21,769 nucleotides of DNA from JACDAN01 sp036380355 (GCA_036380355.1 DASVEW010000033.1:1-21769); one strand, 5' to 3'; positions 14,054 through 20,858 are shown, counted from the first letter of the stretch. Translations and numbers: made by a program. The notes: generated from the letters alone by a model not told the origin.

Positions 14054-15331
14054 ATGAGCCCGATCCAAGACGTCCGCGCCCGCATGATCCTGGACTCCCG
14101 GGGCAACCCGACCGTCGAGGTCGAGGTGGCGCTGGAGTCCGGCGCGACCGGGCGTGCGGCCGTGCCGTCGGGGGCCTCGACCGGCAAGTTCGAGGCCGTC
14201 GAGCTACGGGACGGCGACGCGGGCGCCTGGCTCGGCAAGGGCGTCTCGCGGGCGGTCGAGAACGTGGTCGGCGAGATCGCGCCGGCGATCCGCGGCCTGG
14301 ATGCGGCAGACCAGGCCGGCGTGGACTCCGCGCTCGTGATGCTGGACGGGACCGACAACAAGGGCCGGCTCGGTGCAAACGCCATCCTCGGCGTCTCGCT
14401 CGCCGTCGCCAAGGCGGCCGCGGCCGAGGCGGGCGTGCCGCTCTACCGCTGGATCGGCGGCGCGGACGCCCACGTCCTCCCGGTGCCGATGCTGAACGTG
14501 ATCAACGGCGGCGTGCACGCCAACAACGCGCTCGACGTGCAGGAGTTCATGGTCGTCCCGGCCGGTGCCGAGAGCTTCCGCGAGGCGCTCCGGGTCGGCG
14601 TCGAGGTGTTCCACAGCCTCAAGAAGCTGCTCGACGAGCGGGGCCTGACGACGGCGGTCGGCGACGAGGGCGGCTTCGCCCCCGACCTGCCGTCGACGGA
14701 GGCCGCGGTCGAGACCGTGCTCGAGGCGGCGGAGCGCGCCGGTCACCGCGAGCGCGTCGGGATCGCGCTCGACGTCGCCGCGACGGAGCTCTTCGCGGAC
14801 GGTGCCTACCGCTTCGAGGCCGAGGGCGTCACCCGCGACACGGACGGGATGGTCGAGCTCTACCGCTCACTGGCCGTCGACTATCCGCTCCTCTCGCTCG
14901 AGGATCCGCTCTCGGAGGAGGAGTGGGACGGTTGGGCCACGCTCACACGCGAGCTCGGCGAGCACCTCCAGCTCGTCGGCGACGACCTCTTCGTGACGAA
15001 CGTGGAGCGGCTTCGCCGCGGGATCGAGTCGGGCGTCGCCAATGCGATCCTCGTCAAGGTCAACCAGATCGGCACCCTCACTGAGACGCTGGAGACCATC
15101 GCGCTCGCGAGGTCCGCCGGCTACAACGCCGTGATCTCGCACCGCTCCGGCGAGACCGAGGACACGACAATCGCCGACCTCGCCGTCGCGACGAACGCGG
15201 GGCAGATCAAGACCGGCGCACCGTCGCGCTCGGACCGCACGGCGAAGTACAACCAGCTCCTCCGCATCGAAGAGGAGCTCGGCCCGGATGCCGAATACCC
15301 GGGTTGGAATGCGTTCCCAAGGCGTCCTTAG
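14054..15331 (+). CDS. eno: Enolase (2-phosphoglycerate dehydratase)
   Basis: This 425-residue cytoplasmic enzyme converts 2-phosphoglycerate to phosphoenolpyruvate in glycolysis. It opens with IQDVRARMILDSRGNPTVEV, the usual enolase N-terminus, and shows ASTGKFEAVELRD, MLNVINGGVHANN, VGDEGGFAPDL with the catalytic Glu region, SLEDPLSEEEWDGW with metal ligands, and the signature ILVKVNQIGTLTETLE with the catalytic Lys, then ISHRSGETEDT and KTGAPSRSDRTAKYNQLLRIE. Length is typical. The start is ATG 14054. The longer in-frame ATG 13979 would add 25 residues encoded by the hairpin repeat, so I reject it. The 3' end overlaps the following lipoprotein gene by 23 bases. Pyruvate kinase, the next glycolytic enzyme, lies one gene further on. 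Confidence 0.97.
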   Translation: MSPIQDVRARMILDSRGNPTVEVEVALESGATGRAAVPSGASTGKFEAVELRDGDAGAWLGKGVSRAVENVVGEIAPAIRGLDAADQAGVDSALVMLDGTDNKGRLGANAILGVSLAVAKAAAAEAGVPLYRWIGGADAHVLPVPMLNVINGGVHANNALDVQEFMVVPAGAESFREALRVGVEVFHSLKKLLDERGLTTAVGDEGGFAPDLPSTEAAVETVLEAAERAGHRERVGIALDVAATELFADGAYRFEAEGVTRDTDGMVELYRSLAVDYPLLSLEDPLSEEEWDGWATLTRELGEHLQLVGDDLFVTNVERLRRGIESGVANAILVKVNQIGTLTETLETIALARSAGYNAVISHRSGETEDTTIADLAVATNAGQIKTGAPSRSDRTAKYNQLLRIEEELGPDAEYPGWNAFPRRP

Positions 15332-16073
15332 CGTCGTCCTTCTCGCGCTGGCCGTCGCCGGCTGCGGCGGCGGCGAGACCGAGACCGTGACCATCCGCGA
15401 GACCGTGACCGAGACCGCGACGTCGTCGGTCCCCGGCGAGGCGCCGGCCCTGGTCGCGCTGTACTTCCTCCAGGACGGGAAGGTCTGGCCGGAGCAGCGC
15501 GGCATCGTCTCCGGGCCTGCCATCGCGACGACCACGATCCAGCAGCTGTTCGAGGGCACGGAGAGCGACCTGACGACGGCGATCCCTCCGGAGACGCGGC
15601 TCCGGAGCCTCGGGATCGACCGGGAGGTCGCCTCGCTCGAGCTCTCGCCTGCGCTCACGGACCCGGCCGCGCGCGCACAGATCGTCTACACGCTGACGCA
15701 GTTCGAAAGCGTCAAGCGCGTCTCGTTCAACGGCGGGCCGCCCGTGGGTCGCGGTGCGTTCGAGGAGCAGACCCCCGCGATCCTGGTCGAGTCGCCGCTG
15801 GCCGGAGAGGAGGTCGAGCCGGGCTTCGAGGTCTCCGGCACCGCGAACACGTTCGAGGCGACGTTCCAGTACGAGCTGCGCGACTCCGCAGGCGACGTGC
15901 TGAAGAAGGACTTCGTCACGGCGACCTCCGGCAGCGGCACCCGCGGGACGTTCAGCTTCACCGTGCCGTACGAGGTGCCGAGCGCGCAGCAGGGGCGCCT
16001 GGTGGTGTTCGAGATCTCCGCCGAGGACGGCTCGCGGACGAACGAAAGGTCGATCCCCCTCCAGCTAGGCTGA
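15309..16073 (+). CDS. GerMN/Gmad2-domain lipoprotein
   Basis: This 254-residue exported protein has a signal peptide and a lipobox VAGC (Cys19). A Thr/Glu-rich linker (ETVTIRETVTET) follows. Residues about 50-140 resemble a GerMN domain (VALYFLQDGKVWPEQRGI, TTIQQLFEG, VASLELSPAL) and residues about 155-250 an immunoglobulin-like Gmad2 domain (ILVESPLAGEEVEPGFEVSG, GTFSFTVPYEVP, GRLVVFEISAEDGS). These domains are known from spore germination proteins but are widespread in non-sporulating Actinobacteria, where their role is not settled. ATG 15309 is preferred because it leads directly into the signal peptide; ATG 15288 is possible. It overlaps eno by 23 bases and its stop lies 5 bases before pyk. 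Confidence 0.8.
   Translation: MRSQGVLSVVLLALAVAGCGGGETETVTIRETVTETATSSVPGEAPALVALYFLQDGKVWPEQRGIVSGPAIATTTIQQLFEGTESDLTTAIPPETRLRSLGIDREVASLELSPALTDPAARAQIVYTLTQFESVKRVSFNGGPPVGRGAFEEQTPAILVESPLAGEEVEPGFEVSGTANTFEATFQYELRDSAGDVLKKDFVTATSGSGTRGTFSFTVPYEVPSAQQGRLVVFEISAEDGSRTNERSIPLQLG
16066..16071 (+). promoter_or_regulatory. -10-like box TAGGCT before pyk
   Basis: TAGGCT covers the last sense codons and the first stop base of the lipoprotein gene. It is 7 bases before the GTG of pyk, with no Shine-Dalgarno sequence. The hexamer is identical to that before the gene at 214. Confidence 0.4.
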
Positions 16074-16078
16074 AAGCC

Positions 16079-17497
16079 GTGGCGAGTTCGGTGCCCCGCC
16101 GCACCAAGATCGTGGCCACGCTGGGCCCGGCGTGTGCGACGGACGAACGCGTCAGCGCCCTGTCCCGCGCGGGCATGGACGGCGCGCGGCTCAACTTCTC
16201 GCACGGGACGCACGAGCAGCATGCGGAGTACGCGCGCATGGTGCGAAGCGCCCAGGAGAAGGTGGGCCGGCCGGTGGCGCTGATCGCGGACCTCCAGGGG
16301 CCGAAGCTCCGCGTGGGTGAGCTCGGGGCTCCCATGCGACTCGACGAGGGCGACGAGATCGTCGTCACAGGCGACGAGGACGGCCGGCAGGACGGCGAGC
16401 TGCCCGTCCTCCCGGCGGTGATCGGGCAGGTGCTCCAGCCGGGGCATGACGTACTCATCGACGACGGGCTCGTGCGGCTGCGCGTCGAGGCGGTCACGGA
16501 GGGCCGGGTCCAGTGCGAGGTCGTCGTCGGGGGCATGGTCTCGTCGCACAAGGGCGTCAACGTCCCCGGCGTCCCGGTGCCCATTCCCGCCCTGACCCGG
16601 AAGGACGCGGACGACCTGGAGTTCGCGCTCGAGCTCGGCGTCGATTTCGTCGCGCTCTCGTTCGTCCGCTCGGCCGCCGACGTCCGCGACCTCAAGGGGC
16701 TGATCAAGCAGGCGGGGTCGCCCGCGCACGTGATCGCGAAGATCGAGAAGGCCGAGGCGATCGACGCGCTGCCGGCGATCCTGGAGGAGGCGGACGTGAT
16801 CATGGTCGCGCGCGGCGATCTCGGCGTCGAGATCGGCGTCGAGGTCGTCCCGCTCCTGCAGAAACGAATCATCCTCGCCTCGCTCGACCGCGGGAAGCCC
16901 GTCATCACCGCAACCCAGATGCTCGAGTCGATGGTGAACCACCCGGAGCCGACGCGCGCCGAGGCGAGCGACGTCGCGAACGCGATCCTCGACGGGACGT
17001 CGGCGCTGATGCTCTCCGAGGAGACCGCGATCGGCAGGTACCCGCTCGAGGCAGTCCGGACGATGGACCGCGTCTCGAGGACGATCGAGCCGAGCATCGA
17101 GTACCGGCACCAGTTCCCGCAGCCCGGCGACGAGCCGACGGTCGGTCAGGCCATGTCCAATGCGGCCTGCGATCTCGCGGAGACGCTGGGCGCCAAGGCG
17201 ATCCTCGTGCCGACCTTCACCGGCCGCACGGCGTCGGTCGTGGCGCGGCTCCGGCCGCGGCGTCCCATCATCGGCCTCTCCCACCACCGCCATGCGCTCC
17301 AGCACATGGCGCTCGAGTGGGGCGTGACGCCGATGGAGATGCCCGAGGCAGCCGACGTCGAGGAGCTCTGGACCCGCTCGCTTGACGCCGGTCGCGAGTC
17401 GGGGCTCCTCGACGAGGGCGATCTCGTCGTGCTGACGGCGGGAACGGCCGTCAACCTCCCGGGCACGACGGACATGATCAAGCTCTCGTACGTGTAG
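16079..17497 (+). CDS. pyk: Pyruvate kinase
   Basis: This 472-residue enzyme transfers phosphate from phosphoenolpyruvate to ADP, the last step of glycolysis. Landmarks are TKIVATLGPA near the N-terminus, ARLNFSHGTHEQH, ADLQGPKLRVGEL, the B domain between, KIEKAEAID with the catalytic Lys, MVARGDLGVEI, ITATQMLESM, then EASDVANAILDGTSALMLSEE. The C-terminal domain carries TFTGRTASVVARLRPRRPI and ends at GTTDMIKLSYV. Length is normal. Eno, which makes its substrate, is one gene upstream, so the two sequential enzymes share a neighbourhood. A TAGGCT box seven bases before the GTG suggests a separate leaderless transcript rather than read-through only. Confidence 0.97.
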   Translation: MASSVPRRTKIVATLGPACATDERVSALSRAGMDGARLNFSHGTHEQHAEYARMVRSAQEKVGRPVALIADLQGPKLRVGELGAPMRLDEGDEIVVTGDEDGRQDGELPVLPAVIGQVLQPGHDVLIDDGLVRLRVEAVTEGRVQCEVVVGGMVSSHKGVNVPGVPVPIPALTRKDADDLEFALELGVDFVALSFVRSAADVRDLKGLIKQAGSPAHVIAKIEKAEAIDALPAILEEADVIMVARGDLGVEIGVEVVPLLQKRIILASLDRGKPVITATQMLESMVNHPEPTRAEASDVANAILDGTSALMLSEETAIGRYPLEAVRTMDRVSRTIEPSIEYRHQFPQPGDEPTVGQAMSNAACDLAETLGAKAILVPTFTGRTASVVARLRPRRPIIGLSHHRHALQHMALEWGVTPMEMPEAADVEELWTRSLDAGRESGLLDEGDLVVLTAGTAVNLPGTTDMIKLSYV

Positions 17498-17569
17498 CCG
17501 CGGAACGCCGGCGCGGCCGTCCGTGGCGTGCCTTTCTGCTGCGAGAGACGTAGGAACCTCGTCGGCAAT

Positions 17570-17582
17570 CCCGAAAATCGGG
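17570..17582 (+). other. Short hairpin directly before the ftsB-like start
   Basis: CCCGA-AAA-TCGGG forms a 5-bp stem ending 4 bases before ATG 17587. It could lie in the initiation region and affect translation. The rest of 17498-17586 shows no gene. Confidence 0.3.
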
Positions 17583-17586
17583 CGGC

Positions 17587-17967
17587 ATGCCGAAGCGGTC
17601 GTCTACGAACCCTCTACGCCGTTCGCGGCGGCGGAGGCGCGTGCCGCTCGCGCGGTGGCTCGCCGTCGCGACCATCCTCGTGGTCGGGCTCCTCTACTAC
17701 CGCCCGCTGAAGAGCTACGTGGAGACGAAGTCGTCGCTCGAGCAGCGGGCCGCTGAGGTCCGGGAGTTGCGTGCGGAGCGGGACCAGCTCGCCCGGAAGG
17801 TCGCCGAGTCGGACACGCCTGAGGCGCTGGCCCGGAGGGCACGCCGCCTCGGCCTCGTGAAGCCGGGCGAGCGGCTCTTCATCGTCAAGGGAATCGACGA
17901 GTGGCGCCGCGCTCGCGAAACCGGCGCCGCTCCCGGCGACGAACCCATCGCCGCAGGAGACCGCTGA
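17587..17967 (+). CDS. FtsB/DivIC-like cell division protein
   Basis: This 126-residue bitopic membrane protein has a very basic cytoplasmic N-terminus (residues 1-19, RRSRRRRR), one transmembrane helix (about 20-38), then a coiled coil outside (about 45-75: ETKSSLEQRAAEVRELRAER). The family's terminal motif follows as EALARRARRLGLVKPGERLF (79-98). FtsB/DivIC proteins pair with FtsL and FtsQ/DivIB in the divisome. The position after eno and before a DUF501 gene is the same as in mycobacteria (the Rv1024 region), which supports the assignment. No partner divisome gene is in the window. The start ATG lies just behind a short hairpin. Downstream is hairpin repeat A, copy 2. Confidence 0.88.
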   Translation: MPKRSSTNPLRRSRRRRRVPLARWLAVATILVVGLLYYRPLKSYVETKSSLEQRAAEVRELRAERDQLARKVAESDTPEALARRARRLGLVKPGERLFIVKGIDEWRRARETGAAPGDEPIAAGDR

Positions 17968-17978
17968 CGCGGCGCCGG

Positions 17979-18039
17979 GCTGCGTCCTCAGTCGCACCGA
18001 TGCTCCCAGCATCGACGCTCCCTGCGACGGGGGAGCGTC
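17979..18039 (+). repeat. Hairpin repeat A, copy 2 (between ftsB-like gene and DUF501 gene)
   Basis: GCTGCGTCCTCAGTCGC (17979-17995) and GACGCTCCCTGCG (18014-18026) match copy 1 exactly. The inner hairpin is CGATGCT-CCC-AGCATCG (17998-18014), different in sequence from that of copy 1. A second perfect 9-bp hairpin, GACGCTCCC (18014-18022) with GGGAGCGTC (18031-18039), follows and could act as a terminator-like or attenuator structure. Confidence 0.8.
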
Positions 18040-18053
18040 ACCCGAAGCGGCAC

Positions 18054-18059
18054 TAGGAT
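18054..18059 (+). promoter_or_regulatory. -10-like box TAGGAT before the DUF501 gene
   Basis: TAGGAT is 8 bases before GTG 18068. GGAGG is also present at 18061-18065 but lies only 2 bases from the GTG, too close to act as a normal ribosome binding site, so a leaderless start is favoured. Confidence 0.4.
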
Positions 18060-18067
18060 CGGAGGCG

Positions 18068-18571
18068 GTGGATGACCGCGCGATCGTCGAGCAGCAGCTG
18101 GGCCGCGAGCCGCGCGCGTTCCTGCGCGTCGTCGTCCGCTGCCCGTTCGGAGCGCCGGCCGTTACCCTCCAGGCGCCCTACGACAGCGCCGGCGATCCCT
18201 TTCCGACCACCTTCTACCTGACCTGTCGGTACCTGGTCTCCGCCGTGGCGCGCATCGAGGCGTCGGGCGGCATCGACCGGTGGAGCGAGCTGGCGGCGGC
18301 CGACGAACGGCTTGCGACCAGCCTCGAGGAGGCGACGGCGGAGCAGCGGGTGCTCCGCCGCGAGCTGGCGGACGGTCACGTCGGGCGTGACAACGGAGCT
18401 TCGCTCGACCTCGGCATCGCCGGAACCGCCAATCCGCAGCGGCTCAAGTGCCTGCACGCCCATGTCGCCTTCGCGCTCGCCCGTCCCGGCTACGAGCTGG
18501 GCGAGCGGATCTCCGCCGAGGTCGTGCCGGCCTGGCCGGACCGCTGCTGCACTCTCGACGCTGCCGGGTAA
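18068..18571 (+). CDS. DUF501 family protein
   Basis: This 167-residue protein belongs to a conserved actinobacterial family of unknown function. Recognisable parts are VVVRCPFGAPAVTLQAPY with the early Cys-Pro, PFPTTFYLTCRYLVSAVARI with the second Cys, a charged helical middle, and the late LKCLHAHVAFALA with another Cys and two His. The conserved Cys/His set would suit metal or cofactor binding, but this is inference. The genomic position, directly after an FtsB-like gene and eno, equals that in mycobacteria (Rv1025, followed there by ppx2). Here no exopolyphosphatase follows; two small genes do. The start is GTG 18068, placed by a TAGGAT box; ATG 18072 is in another frame. Confidence 0.88.
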   Translation: MDDRAIVEQQLGREPRAFLRVVVRCPFGAPAVTLQAPYDSAGDPFPTTFYLTCRYLVSAVARIEASGGIDRWSELAAADERLATSLEEATAEQRVLRRELADGHVGRDNGASLDLGIAGTANPQRLKCLHAHVAFALARPGYELGERISAEVVPAWPDRCCTLDAAG

Positions 18572-18581
18572 GGACGGACTC

Positions 18582-18896
18582 GTGGCGAGCTACGTCGAGA
18601 CCGCACGGCACCAGTGGGAGGAGGGCAACCGGCGCCTGGCTGCCACGGCGTCCGACCGGGACGCGTACGAGACGCTCGTGGCACAGGTCGAGGCGGTCAC
18701 GGAGGCGCTCCGCCGCCGCATCGGGGAGCACTTCACGCTCGCGCAGCTCGCCGACGTGTACGGCGGCGACGACGGCTGGGTCTACGAGGCCGTCGCCGAG
18801 CGGGCCGACCGGCCCGGCTGGACGAGCAAGGTCTCGGTCGCCCAGGATGCGGCCTTCCACCTGTACGCGCGAGGCGCGACCGACTACGCGCCGTGA
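18582..18896 (+). CDS. Conserved-type small soluble protein, function unknown
   Basis: This 104-residue protein starts at GTG 18582, 10 bases after the DUF501 stop. It is mostly helical and charged: ARHQWEEGNRRLAATASDRD, then AYETLVAQVEAVTEALRRRI, then a segment FTLAQLADVYGGDDGWVYE that could hold a small helix-turn-helix-like fold, and an end at RGATDYAP. No signal peptide or membrane segment is present. I do not recognise a named family. Tight spacing to the DUF501 gene and a 4-base GTGA overlap with the next gene indicate one transcription unit. AGGA at 18571-18574 could serve as ribosome binding site. Confidence 0.7.
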   Translation: MASYVETARHQWEEGNRRLAATASDRDAYETLVAQVEAVTEALRRRIGEHFTLAQLADVYGGDDGWVYEAVAERADRPGWTSKVSVAQDAAFHLYARGATDYAP

Positions 18897-19123
18897 GCGC
18901 GGGTGTCCCCACGCGAAGGCGCCGCAGGCGCGGCGCCGGTGTCCTCCGGTGGGTTGTCCGGCTCGCCGCGGTCGTGCTCGTGTTCGGCGTCGGGGTGGCG
19001 GTCGGGCAGGCGCTGGAGGATCGCCCCGAGCCGAGCAAGCCGGTCACGAGCTTCCGGACGTTCCAGCCGTGGACGCAGACGGACCGGGTCACCGAGACGC
19101 GGACCGTGACGGTGACGCCCTGA
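18893..19123 (+). CDS. Small single-pass membrane protein, function unknown
   Basis: This 76-residue protein starts at GTG 18893, sharing GTGA with the preceding stop. The N-terminus is strongly basic (TRRRRRRG). One hydrophobic helix (about residues 19-38, RWVVRLAAVVLVFGVGVAVG) follows, and then a short outer tail, QALEDRPEPSKPVTSF, ending in Thr/Val/Glu-rich TETRTVTVTP. The positive-inside rule puts the tail outside the cell. The arrangement suggests a small envelope protein. The gene lies 51 bases before the regulator gene. No family is recognised with certainty. Confidence 0.65.
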   Translation: MSAGVPTRRRRRRGAGVLRWVVRLAAVVLVFGVGVAVGQALEDRPEPSKPVTSFRTFQPWTQTDRVTETRTVTVTP

Positions 19124-19162
19124 GGTCGGGCCGTGGCGTGGCGAAGAAAGTGCAGGTTTGCT

Positions 19163-19168
19163 TAGATT
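19163..19168 (+). promoter_or_regulatory. -10-like box TAGATT before the HTH-receiver gene
   Basis: TAGATT stands 6 bases before GTG 19175 and is preceded by TTTGC, close to an extended -10. No Shine-Dalgarno sequence is present. Leaderless-type spacing. Confidence 0.45.
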
Positions 19169-19174
19169 CGGTGT

Positions 19175-19777
19175 GTGGCCGAGGCAGGGGGCAAGGCGCG
19201 GCGGCAGCCGCCCGGAACTGATGCGACCGATTGGCTGACGCTCGGCCAGGCGGCGAAGTACCTGGGCGTCGCCCAGAGCACGATCCGGAAGTGGTCCGAC
19301 CAGGGACGTCTGCCGGCGTTCTACACCCCGGGCGGCCACCGCCGCTACCGGCGCAGGGATCTCGACGCCTTCGTCTCCGGCTCGGGCGGCGGGACCGGCA
19401 CCCGCCTACGCGGCACGCCGCTCGTCCTGATCGTCGACGACGACCCCCGGATCCGCGAGTTCGTCCGCGTCAACCTCGAGATGGACGGCTACGTCGTGCG
19501 TGAGGCGGGCAGCGCCGAGGACGGCCTGGCCGCGCTCGAGGAGCAAGCGCCGGACCTCATCCTCCTCGACGTGATGATGCCCGGGATGGACGGCTGGGAG
19601 ATGCTGCGCCGGATGCAGGAGCGCCACGGCATGGGCGCGATCCCGGTGATCATGTTCAGCGGCCAGGTCGAGAGCTCGGTGGACGACGCGGTCGCGCGCG
19701 GCGCGCAGGGCTTCCTCGGCAAGCCCTTCAACCCCCAGGATCTGATCGCGCGCACCAAGGAGCTGCTGCGGGCCTAG
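19175..19777 (+). CDS. BldC/excisionase-type HTH fused to a response-regulator receiver domain
   Basis: This 200-residue cytoplasmic regulator has an N-terminal MerR/BldC-like winged helix (about 20-67): WLTLGQAAKYLGVAQSTIRKW, then GRLPAFYTPGGHRRYRRRDL. After a Gly/Ser linker comes a receiver domain (about 82-200) with the acidic pair D88/D89, phospho-acceptor D132 in LLLDVMMPGMDGWE, S162 and K183 in GKPF. All residues needed for phosphorylation are present. Most response regulators have the receiver first and the output domain second; here the DNA-binding domain comes first. No histidine kinase is encoded next to it, although a GAF-like protein gene begins about 1.1 kb away. Targets are unknown. 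The start follows a TAGATT box, and a structured repeat begins 3 bases after the stop. Confidence 0.88.
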   Translation: MAEAGGKARRQPPGTDATDWLTLGQAAKYLGVAQSTIRKWSDQGRLPAFYTPGGHRRYRRRDLDAFVSGSGGGTGTRLRGTPLVLIVDDDPRIREFVRVNLEMDGYVVREAGSAEDGLAALEEQAPDLILLDVMMPGMDGWEMLRRMQERHGMGAIPVIMFSGQVESSVDDAVARGAQGFLGKPFNPQDLIARTKELLRA

Positions 19778-19780
19778 CCC

Positions 19781-19917
19781 TTCGCCGAAAGTCTCACGAC
19801 TTTCGGCGACGGTATGAAGCCGGGCGCCGCCTTCGCGGCACGCGGCCCAGGCGCGACTGCCGCTTCATTGACCCTTCGGCGTTGGCGGCGGAACCGGCCA
19901 AGCCGGTTCCGCGACGA
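19781..19917 (+). repeat. Structured repeat B, left copy (three hairpins)
   Basis: The element begins with a perfect 12-bp hairpin, TCGCCGAAAGTC-TCAC-GACTTTCGGCGA (19782-19809). It contains a middle inverted pair ATGAAGC...GCTTCAT and ends with an 11-bp hairpin, GCGGAACCGGC-CAA-GCCGGTTCCGC (19888-19912). The reverse complement of 20425-20550 matches it at both ends and through TGAAGCCGGGCG in the middle. It starts 3 bases after the regulator stop codon. Confidence 0.85.
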
Positions 19918-19934
19918 ACGTCGTCCTCATCGCG

Positions 19935-19940
19935 GATACT
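19935..19940 (+). promoter_or_regulatory. -10-like box GATACT before the four-helix membrane gene
   Basis: GATACT is 7 bases before GTG 19948 and just outside repeat B left. This suggests the membrane gene has its own leaderless transcript. Confidence 0.4.
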
Positions 19941-19947
19941 TCCCGCC

Positions 19948-20424
19948 GTGGAATCGCCTGAGCCGTACGCGACCGAGACCCACGAGCCGGAGGAGCCCGT
20001 CGACCGGTTCGCGCCCGACGCCGCCTGGCTGTGGGGCGCCGGCGAGCGGCTGACCTGGCTCTCTGGGCTGGTCCTCGCCCTCTCCACGCTGATGGGGTGG
20101 TACGTGAACAGCTCCGGCGACCTCACGGTCGCGGTGATCGGCTGGCACACCGGCGCTCTGGCGAAGATCGTGCTGCTGATCGGCCTAGCTGTGGTCGCCC
20201 TCCACCTCCTGCACGCGGCCGGGATCGAGCTGCCGGCGACGGTTCCCGAAAGCCTGGTCGTGATCGTCCTCGGCTCCCTCGCGACGACCCTCGTCCTCAT
20301 CCGCGTGATCTCGATCCCGGACGACTTCCAGCCGGCGAGCCGAGGGATCGGCATCTGGATCAGCCTCATTTCGGCGGTGGCGGTAATCGTCGCCGGATTG
20401 CTCCGAGCCTCCGAAGAGCTCTAA
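19948..20424 (+). CDS. Four-helix membrane protein, function unknown
   Basis: This 158-residue protein has an acidic N-terminal stretch of about 25 residues (ESPEPYATETHEPEEPVD) and then four hydrophobic segments at about 34-52, 68-90, 101-121 and 133-153. A conserved-looking MGWYVNSSGDLTVAVIGWH lies between the first two. The even number of helices puts both ends on the same side, probably the cytoplasm. I do not recognise a named family; similar small four-helix proteins are common in Actinobacteria. GTG 19948 is preferred to the longer frame from 19882, which would read through repeat B. The gene is bracketed by inverted copies of repeat B, the right copy beginning at the first base after the stop. 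Confidence 0.75.
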   Translation: MESPEPYATETHEPEEPVDRFAPDAAWLWGAGERLTWLSGLVLALSTLMGWYVNSSGDLTVAVIGWHTGALAKIVLLIGLAVVALHLLHAAGIELPATVPESLVVIVLGSLATTLVLIRVISIPDDFQPASRGIGIWISLISAVAVIVAGLLRASEEL

Positions 20425-20550
20425 TCGCCGCGGAACCGGCTTTGCCGGTTCCGCCACTAGCGCATCTGGTGGGGAAGCGGCGGTGCCGCGCTGCGCGACA
20501 GCGCCGCCCGGCTTCAAAGGGTCGCCGAAAGTCGTGAGACTTTCGGCGAA
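20425..20550 (-). repeat. Structured repeat B, right copy (inverted)
   Basis: Read on the minus strand it has the same order as the left copy: a 12-bp hairpin (20549-20522, loop TCAC in this orientation), TGAAGCCGGGCG with a middle GAAGC...GCTTC pair, and an 11-bp hairpin GCGGAACCGGC/GCCGGTTCCGC (20454-20430). Loop sequences and some interior bases differ, the stems are identical. It fills the gap between two convergent genes and starts 4 bases after the minus-strand gene's stop. Confidence 0.85.
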
Positions 20551-20554
20551 ACGG

Positions 20555-20791
20555 CTAGAGGCCAAAAAGGCGCTCGACCTGCCGCCACACGACGAGCGAG
20601 AGGTACGCCGCGAGGACGAGGAGCGCGAGCAGGACGGCGAAGAACCGGAGCCGGGCGAGGGCGCGCTCCTGCTTCCGCTCCTGCCTGATCCGTCGGCGAG
20701 TCTTGTGGAATCGGTACGCGCGCTCGACCGCGATCGGATCGGGAAGCGGCGGCTCTTCCACGGCATCGGTGCGCCGGGCGGGCTCGGCCAT
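20555..20791 (-). CDS. Small C-terminally anchored membrane protein, function unknown
   Basis: This 78-residue minus-strand protein starts at ATG 20791-20789. Residues 1-20 are Pro/Glu-rich (AEPARRTDAVEEPPLPDP), 24-48 are very basic and helical (RAYRFHKTRRRIRQERKQER), and one hydrophobic helix (about 48-68) is followed by a short tail, WRQVERLFGL. It looks like a tail-anchored or N-in single-pass protein. A GTG at 20800 would add three residues, but the TAGAGT box ends 7 bases before ATG 20791, so the ATG is preferred. It is convergent with the four-helix gene, divergent from the GAF-like gene, and followed by repeat B right. No family is recognised. Confidence 0.7.
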   Translation of the reverse strand: MAEPARRTDAVEEPPLPDPIAVERAYRFHKTRRRIRQERKQERALARLRFFAVLLALLVLAAYLSLVVWRQVERLFGL

Positions 20792-20798
20792 GGGCCGC

Positions 20799-20804
20799 AC
20801 TCTA
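20799..20804 (-). promoter_or_regulatory. -10-like box TAGAGT (overlapping TATAGA) for the minus-strand gene
   Basis: On the minus strand TTATAGAGT precedes ATG 20791. TAGAGT leaves a gap of 7 bases, matching the leaderless spacing of other genes in the window. Confidence 0.45.
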
Positions 20805-20852
20805 TAAGAGGCTCCGGCCGTGCGACACGGGCCTCGCGGTGCCGGTGCCTCC

Positions 20853-20858
20853 TACACT
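20853..20858 (+). promoter_or_regulatory. -10-like box TACACT for the GAF-like gene
   Basis: TACACT lies 6 bases before GTG 20865. It faces away from the minus-strand box about 50 bases to the left, so the 73-base divergent region holds two opposed leaderless-type starts. Confidence 0.45.
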
